NCBI GenBank assembly: GCA_030141605.1
Contig: JAQGDQ010001095.1
Location: 1-63,310, forward strand
Origin: Tubiluchus corallicola
Taxonomy: Eukaryota; Priapulida; Priapulimorpha; Priapulimorphida; Tubiluchidae
Direction of reading: 5' to 3'
Length of the DNA stretch: 63,310 nucleotides
The translations under genes were made by a program, and so were the position numbers. Below, piece after piece: positions 59,741 through 63,310 of the stretch. Position 1 is the first letter of the stretch. Every line of letters begins with the position of its first letter. The notes under the pieces were generated by a model that saw nothing but the letters and a program-made list of their open reading frames with translations, ran no database searches and was not told the origin of the DNA.

Positions 59741-61534
59741 TCCTGGATGTCAAGCCCGTTTCTACATTTGATCAAAGTCACATCGAGACAGAAGCCAATA
59801 ACGAGGTGCTGCCTACCACGCCACCAGGAGTTTCAGACACTGCAATAGCAACGTCTACTGTAGTGCTGCAGTGAAACCAGAGGTACCCCCTGGAGCCGCC
59901 CATTCATCGCATACTACTGCTCCTTCCTTACATCCTGGCCACCTACCTGGATTTATCCAAGTCACATGACATGTGGGTAAAGGAAAGCCGTCTGCCTTTG
60001 TAAGTTTAGTTACTTCTGTTCTTTTAAGTGGACTTTGCCTAATTTGAGTAGAGTGATTTAATAGCAGACTCTTGCCTGGGAACAAGAAAACATGAACAAG
60101 GCAAGGCTCTAGCTAACTGTTAAAACTGTTACTATCACAAAAGCTTAGAATGCTAGGTGTTGTCAAGTGTACATAAATGATTTGCAAGGTACACGTCTAA
60201 ACCTTTGACCTTTTGACAATCAATATCAATCGCTGTAACTGCGAAAATGTTTATTATCGATACACTAAAAAATTCCATTTCCATTCCGTTTTAGCTTTAG
60301 CACATGAGAGCCTAACAGCTCGCAGAGAGCAAATATTAACTTTTTAATAAGCACATAAGTTTTTCCCTAGGGCAAAATCCACAAAATGGATTACGTTTGC
60401 ATTAAACCAGAGTTGGTACGTAAGAGTTTCGCTTTTATGTCATTTATTCAGTATTTGTTCATAAAGGTAATTTATGAAGTCAATGATATTAGTTCGGTAA
60501 TATTATTGTGAATAAAAATCAAACTAAGTTTAAAAACAAACAAGTTGACAATCATTCTTTGCAAAGAACATTTACAGTGTTTGATCATGAAATGTCGTAA
60601 GCATTTTGTTTGAAAGCCATAATTTTGAGTTTATTGAATTTGCCTTGTTTGGTTACCAAACCAAACCATAGCCAATCTGCAGGCAAGTGTCAAAGATCAA
60701 CTAATCAATCTCCTTTCAAGTTTTACCACTCAGTCCGCCTCATGGAGATCTTTCATCTGATGCGTTGCAATCAACTACATTTCAATTCCAGAAGCAGGCC
60801 TATTTGTCTCTATGACACACAGTGTACGTTTTTCCCTCATCGTGAGGCAAAAGGTAATCCTATCTGGACATAACTAATACCATCATTCCTGTTTCAGTGA
60901 AAAGAAAATTCGTTTTTTATCCCAAAGCAGAAAATTTTTTTCATACACAAAATGGCCCCCATTCACCCTATAACTTTCAAAGATAAATGTGGCAACAAAA
61001 TCAACAATGACAGCAACGGCAGCAAAAGAGCATGCCAGACAGCAACAGCAGCAGTAGCAACAATGGCAGCAACATCACTCCCACCACCAACAACAACATG
61101 CCCAAGCTTAAGTGGTCCCACATTAAGAAGAGCATTCAAAAAGTGTATTTAGACTCACTCGCTTAAACAAAGTGATTGCAACTGCCTGTTCATTAGCTTA
61201 GTGTAAATTACACTAGAATAAATGTGAGCTGATTTTTTTTACACAGTCAAGGTTATTTTGCGTTCTCTACTACTAGTATTAATCATTCACACTAACACAC
61301 ACTCACTGCATGTACATCGGGAATTTACGCTAAGTAATGTCCTTGAACTCTTTGCGTTTAAGCAGTCAAGCAGGTTTGTTAAGTGTCATTCACGATCAGA
61401 TTATGATGAAAATAAAGACCTAAAGACCTAGCCCAGTGCGTGAGAAGATTTCATTATCTCAAAACATGGAACGAACGCAATGACTCCCAGGCAAATAATT
61501 CTGACCTATTTGCCAAAGAAACTATTATTATCCC
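59741..61534. other. No gene firmly supported
   Basis: Includes a low-complexity CAA/CAG-rich run near 61030-61100 that makes a small frame (QTATAAVATMAA), judged a simple-repeat artefact. Otherwise AT-rich spacer. Confidence 0.4.
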
Positions 61535-61544
61535 GACCTTTTCC

Positions 61545-61645
61545 TAATGTCTTCATTATCATTTCACCTGCGTACGTTCTTATCGTTTGACTGACAGATA
61601 AAGGATTGGTAAATTACATTAAGACTTATTATGACAGGTGCTTGT
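61545..61645 (+). repeat. Promoter-region repeat, copy 1
   Basis: TTTTCCTAATGTCTTCATTA with GCGTACGTTCTTATCG resembles 62557-62640, the region just upstream of the secreted-protein TATA box. It is in direct orientation. Confidence 0.75.
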
Positions 61646-61835
61646 CATTAAATGACAGGTAATTTTTTGGTAAATTACTATGCCCTACAGACATTCGAAG
61701 TGGAAAAACATCAAACAGCAGTGGAAATTTACCGAGATAATATCAGAGCAGAGCATTGAAAACGAAACCGAAATTTTTCTCTTTCTGTTTAAAAAATATT
61801 TCTGGGATATTGTTTTCCCTGTGAAACGAGTTTTT

Positions 61836-62192
61836 TTAGGAAAAATATTAGCTGGGAATTTACAGCTGCACATCAGTAACTCTTTGAAGTTGAAGTAAGT
61901 GTTCAACATTGTTGTTGCGTAAATAATGACATATGTATAAATCTATGTGGATGTGCTATGTAAAATGTTATTATTTCGTTTTTTCATTATTGACAGTAAA
62001 TCACCTTTTTTACAATACTTACGACCTTCTTGGTGCAGAAGGCTAATGAAATTGTTGGGCCCTCCTCGGACAGAGCCACCCACTAACTCGTCTGTACCCA
62101 TCTTGAATATATTTTTGCTCATCATATGTTTTAGTGGCATGTACAAAGCTTCAAGTAAACTTGTTGCAAACTTTCTAAATAAACCAGAGGAG
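61836..62192 (-). pseudogene. Inverted partial copy of the secreted-protein gene
   Basis: The minus strand matches the second exon and following intron of the gene at 62899. It encodes YMPLKHMMSKNIFKMGTDEL and GGSVRGGPNNFISLLHQEG, with the same GTAAGT donor at 62022-62017. The 5' part of the exon differs and the best acceptor (GATAG) gives another phase. No signal peptide exon was seen for it, so it may be a paralogue fragment. Confidence 0.6.
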
Positions 62193-62556
62193 CTATCCTT
62201 TGTTTGTCAATGAAAATATTCTATACAAATTCATCACTATTTTGCTATTTATAGTAAACCAAATTAGCACATATTTCAACACGACAGTAGTGTAAATAGT
62301 TGCTTATATTTAAAATTACATTTTCAGTCTTCTTCCTTTTTAAATTTTAGTTTAGTTTTAAATGAATCAAAAGATCAATGCAAAAAGTTAAAATATCCTC
62401 CTGAAATAAAAAATAAGCCCAAAAATCTTTAAGCATGATCTACCCAATTTTGAGTGGCCTATACAACCTATAAGACAAATGGGTCCTGAATATTTGGTAA
62501 CTGAAGTTTGAACTGTATTTGAACTCTCAGCAGTCATACGATCAAAATCATGTGAT

Positions 62557-62671
62557 CTTTTCCTAATGTCTTCATTATCATTCTCCCCTGCGTAGGTTCT
62601 TATCGGTTGATTGACTGGTAAAGTTTGGGTAAATTCCCACTCCCAGGCACAGTTTTTGAGGCTGCTATAAA
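62557..62671 (+). promoter_or_regulatory. Promoter with TATA box for the secreted-protein gene
   Basis: GCTATAAAAGGCAGCAG gives a canonical TATA box at 62665-62671, about 85 bases before the ATG. Upstream TTTTCCTAATGTCTTCATTA is shared with 61545-61645, showing a duplicated promoter region. Confidence 0.7.
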
Positions 62672-62752
62672 AGGCAGCAGTCCTATTAACAAAATTATAA
62701 CAGCCACAGATCAACGACAAAGTTTTAAGCAGGCGTCAGATCCAGAAGCAAG

Positions 62753-63108
62753 ATGTCAGTCACTGCAAAAGTAGCCATTCTACTGGTATTTGCTGTAAGC
62801 GGTAAGTGAATTTATTGTTATCTTTTTTGAAAAGCTACTTCTTAGTTTTTAATTAAGCTCTTTTAGGTAGTATAAACAAGTACTTTTGGTACTTTTAGAT
62901 AAAAATATTGTGTGGAATAATAGTAATGTTTTTACTAACTCTGACGGTTTATTTAGAAAGTTTGCAACAAGTTTACTTGAAGCTTTGTACATGCCACTAA
63001 AACATATGATGAGCAAAAATATATTCAAGATGGGTGCAGACGAGTTAGTGGGTGGCTCTGTCCGAGGAGGGCCCAACAATTTCATTAGCCTTCTGCACCA
63101 AGAAGGTC
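62753..63108 (+). CDS. Secreted protein of unknown family, first two exons (partial)
   Basis: Exon 1 (62753-62801) encodes the signal peptide MSVTAKVAILLVFAVS and stops at AGCG|GTAAGT in phase 1. Exon 2 (62899-63108) continues in phase: DKNIVWNNSNVFTNSDGLFR, then KFATSLLEALYMPLKHMMSK, NIFKMGADELVGGSVRGGPN and NFISLLHQEG, ending at a GTAAGT donor in phase 1. The TATA box sits at the right distance. The remainder lies beyond the window. The family is not recognised. An inverted copy of exon 2 lies about 0.75 kb upstream. Confidence 0.7.
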
Positions 63109-63310
63109 GTAAGTATTGTAAAAAAGGTGATTTACTGTCAATAATGAAAAAACGAAATAATAACATTTTACATAGCACAAAGTCATGCCTATTTTGCACA
63201 TAGATTTATACATATGTCATTATTTACGCAACAACAATGTTGAACACTTACTTCAACTTCAAAGAGTTACTGATGTGCAGCTGTAAATTCCCAGCTAATA
63301 TTTTTCCTAA

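Noticed and set aside
59444-59781. Open frames with MLLDQPPDSK repeats as a repetitive protein
   Set aside because: Poly-T length changes shift the frame between units and no start or splice context exists.
60952-61152. Small ORF rich in Ala, Thr and Pro
   Set aside because: Arises from a CAA/CAG-type simple repeat; no splice context or family resemblance.

Overview
The window is animal nuclear DNA. It is AT-rich and intron-rich, with GT-AG introns and exon families found only in animals (C1q, group III metabotropic glutamate receptor, caspase, STING). It is crowded with minisatellites, miniature inverted-repeat elements, LINE fragments, a Gypsy fragment and SINEs. A marine invertebrate is the most natural reading. 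CTCF-like motifs hint at a bilaterian, but the phylum cannot be fixed from sequence alone.

Layout: (1) 1.0-7.8 kb, plus strand: the last three exons of a C1q-domain protein. (2) 8.8-9.7 kb: a rearranged Gypsy relic. (3) 12.87-13.38 kb, minus strand: the first coding exon of a group III mGluR-like receptor; its other exons are not seen. (4) 14.5-15.7 kb: two degraded non-LTR retrotransposon fragments. (5) 17.95-18.54 kb: a 28-bp satellite; 20.26-24.39 kb: a 45-bp minisatellite of about 92 units. (6) 24.7-27.0 and 34.2-36.9 kb: a segmental duplication carrying two caspase exons. (7) 28.97-41.36 kb, minus strand: the main find. This is a twelve-exon gene model whose exon phases join a complete caspase (His, QACRG, SWR, p10 end) directly to two consecutive STING ligand-binding domains, with no transmembrane segment. 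(8) 42.3-54 kb: tandem arrays, a DNA transposon and a tRNA-derived SINE. (9) 54.56-57.27 kb, plus strand: stalk, transmembrane and tail exons of a receptor-like protein with an ITAM-like spacing and five repeated NS(I/L)Y motifs. (10) 58.2-59.7 kb: a cluster of CTCF-like motifs and a 60-bp array that repeats a 5' splice-site-like sequence. (11) 61.5-63.3 kb: the start of a gene for a secreted protein (TATA box, signal peptide exon, second exon), with an inverted partial copy beside it.

The genes do not form an operon. A shared innate-immune theme (C1q, caspase-STING, ITAM-like receptor) is suggestive, but it is an inference. The central hypothesis is that the fusion gene encodes a soluble, self-contained sensor-effector in which cyclic-dinucleotide binding by a covalent STING pair would bring caspase domains together without the ER, TBK1 or adaptor proteins. 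All exon joins were made by eye from splice consensus, reading phase and family similarity; transcripts would be needed to confirm them.
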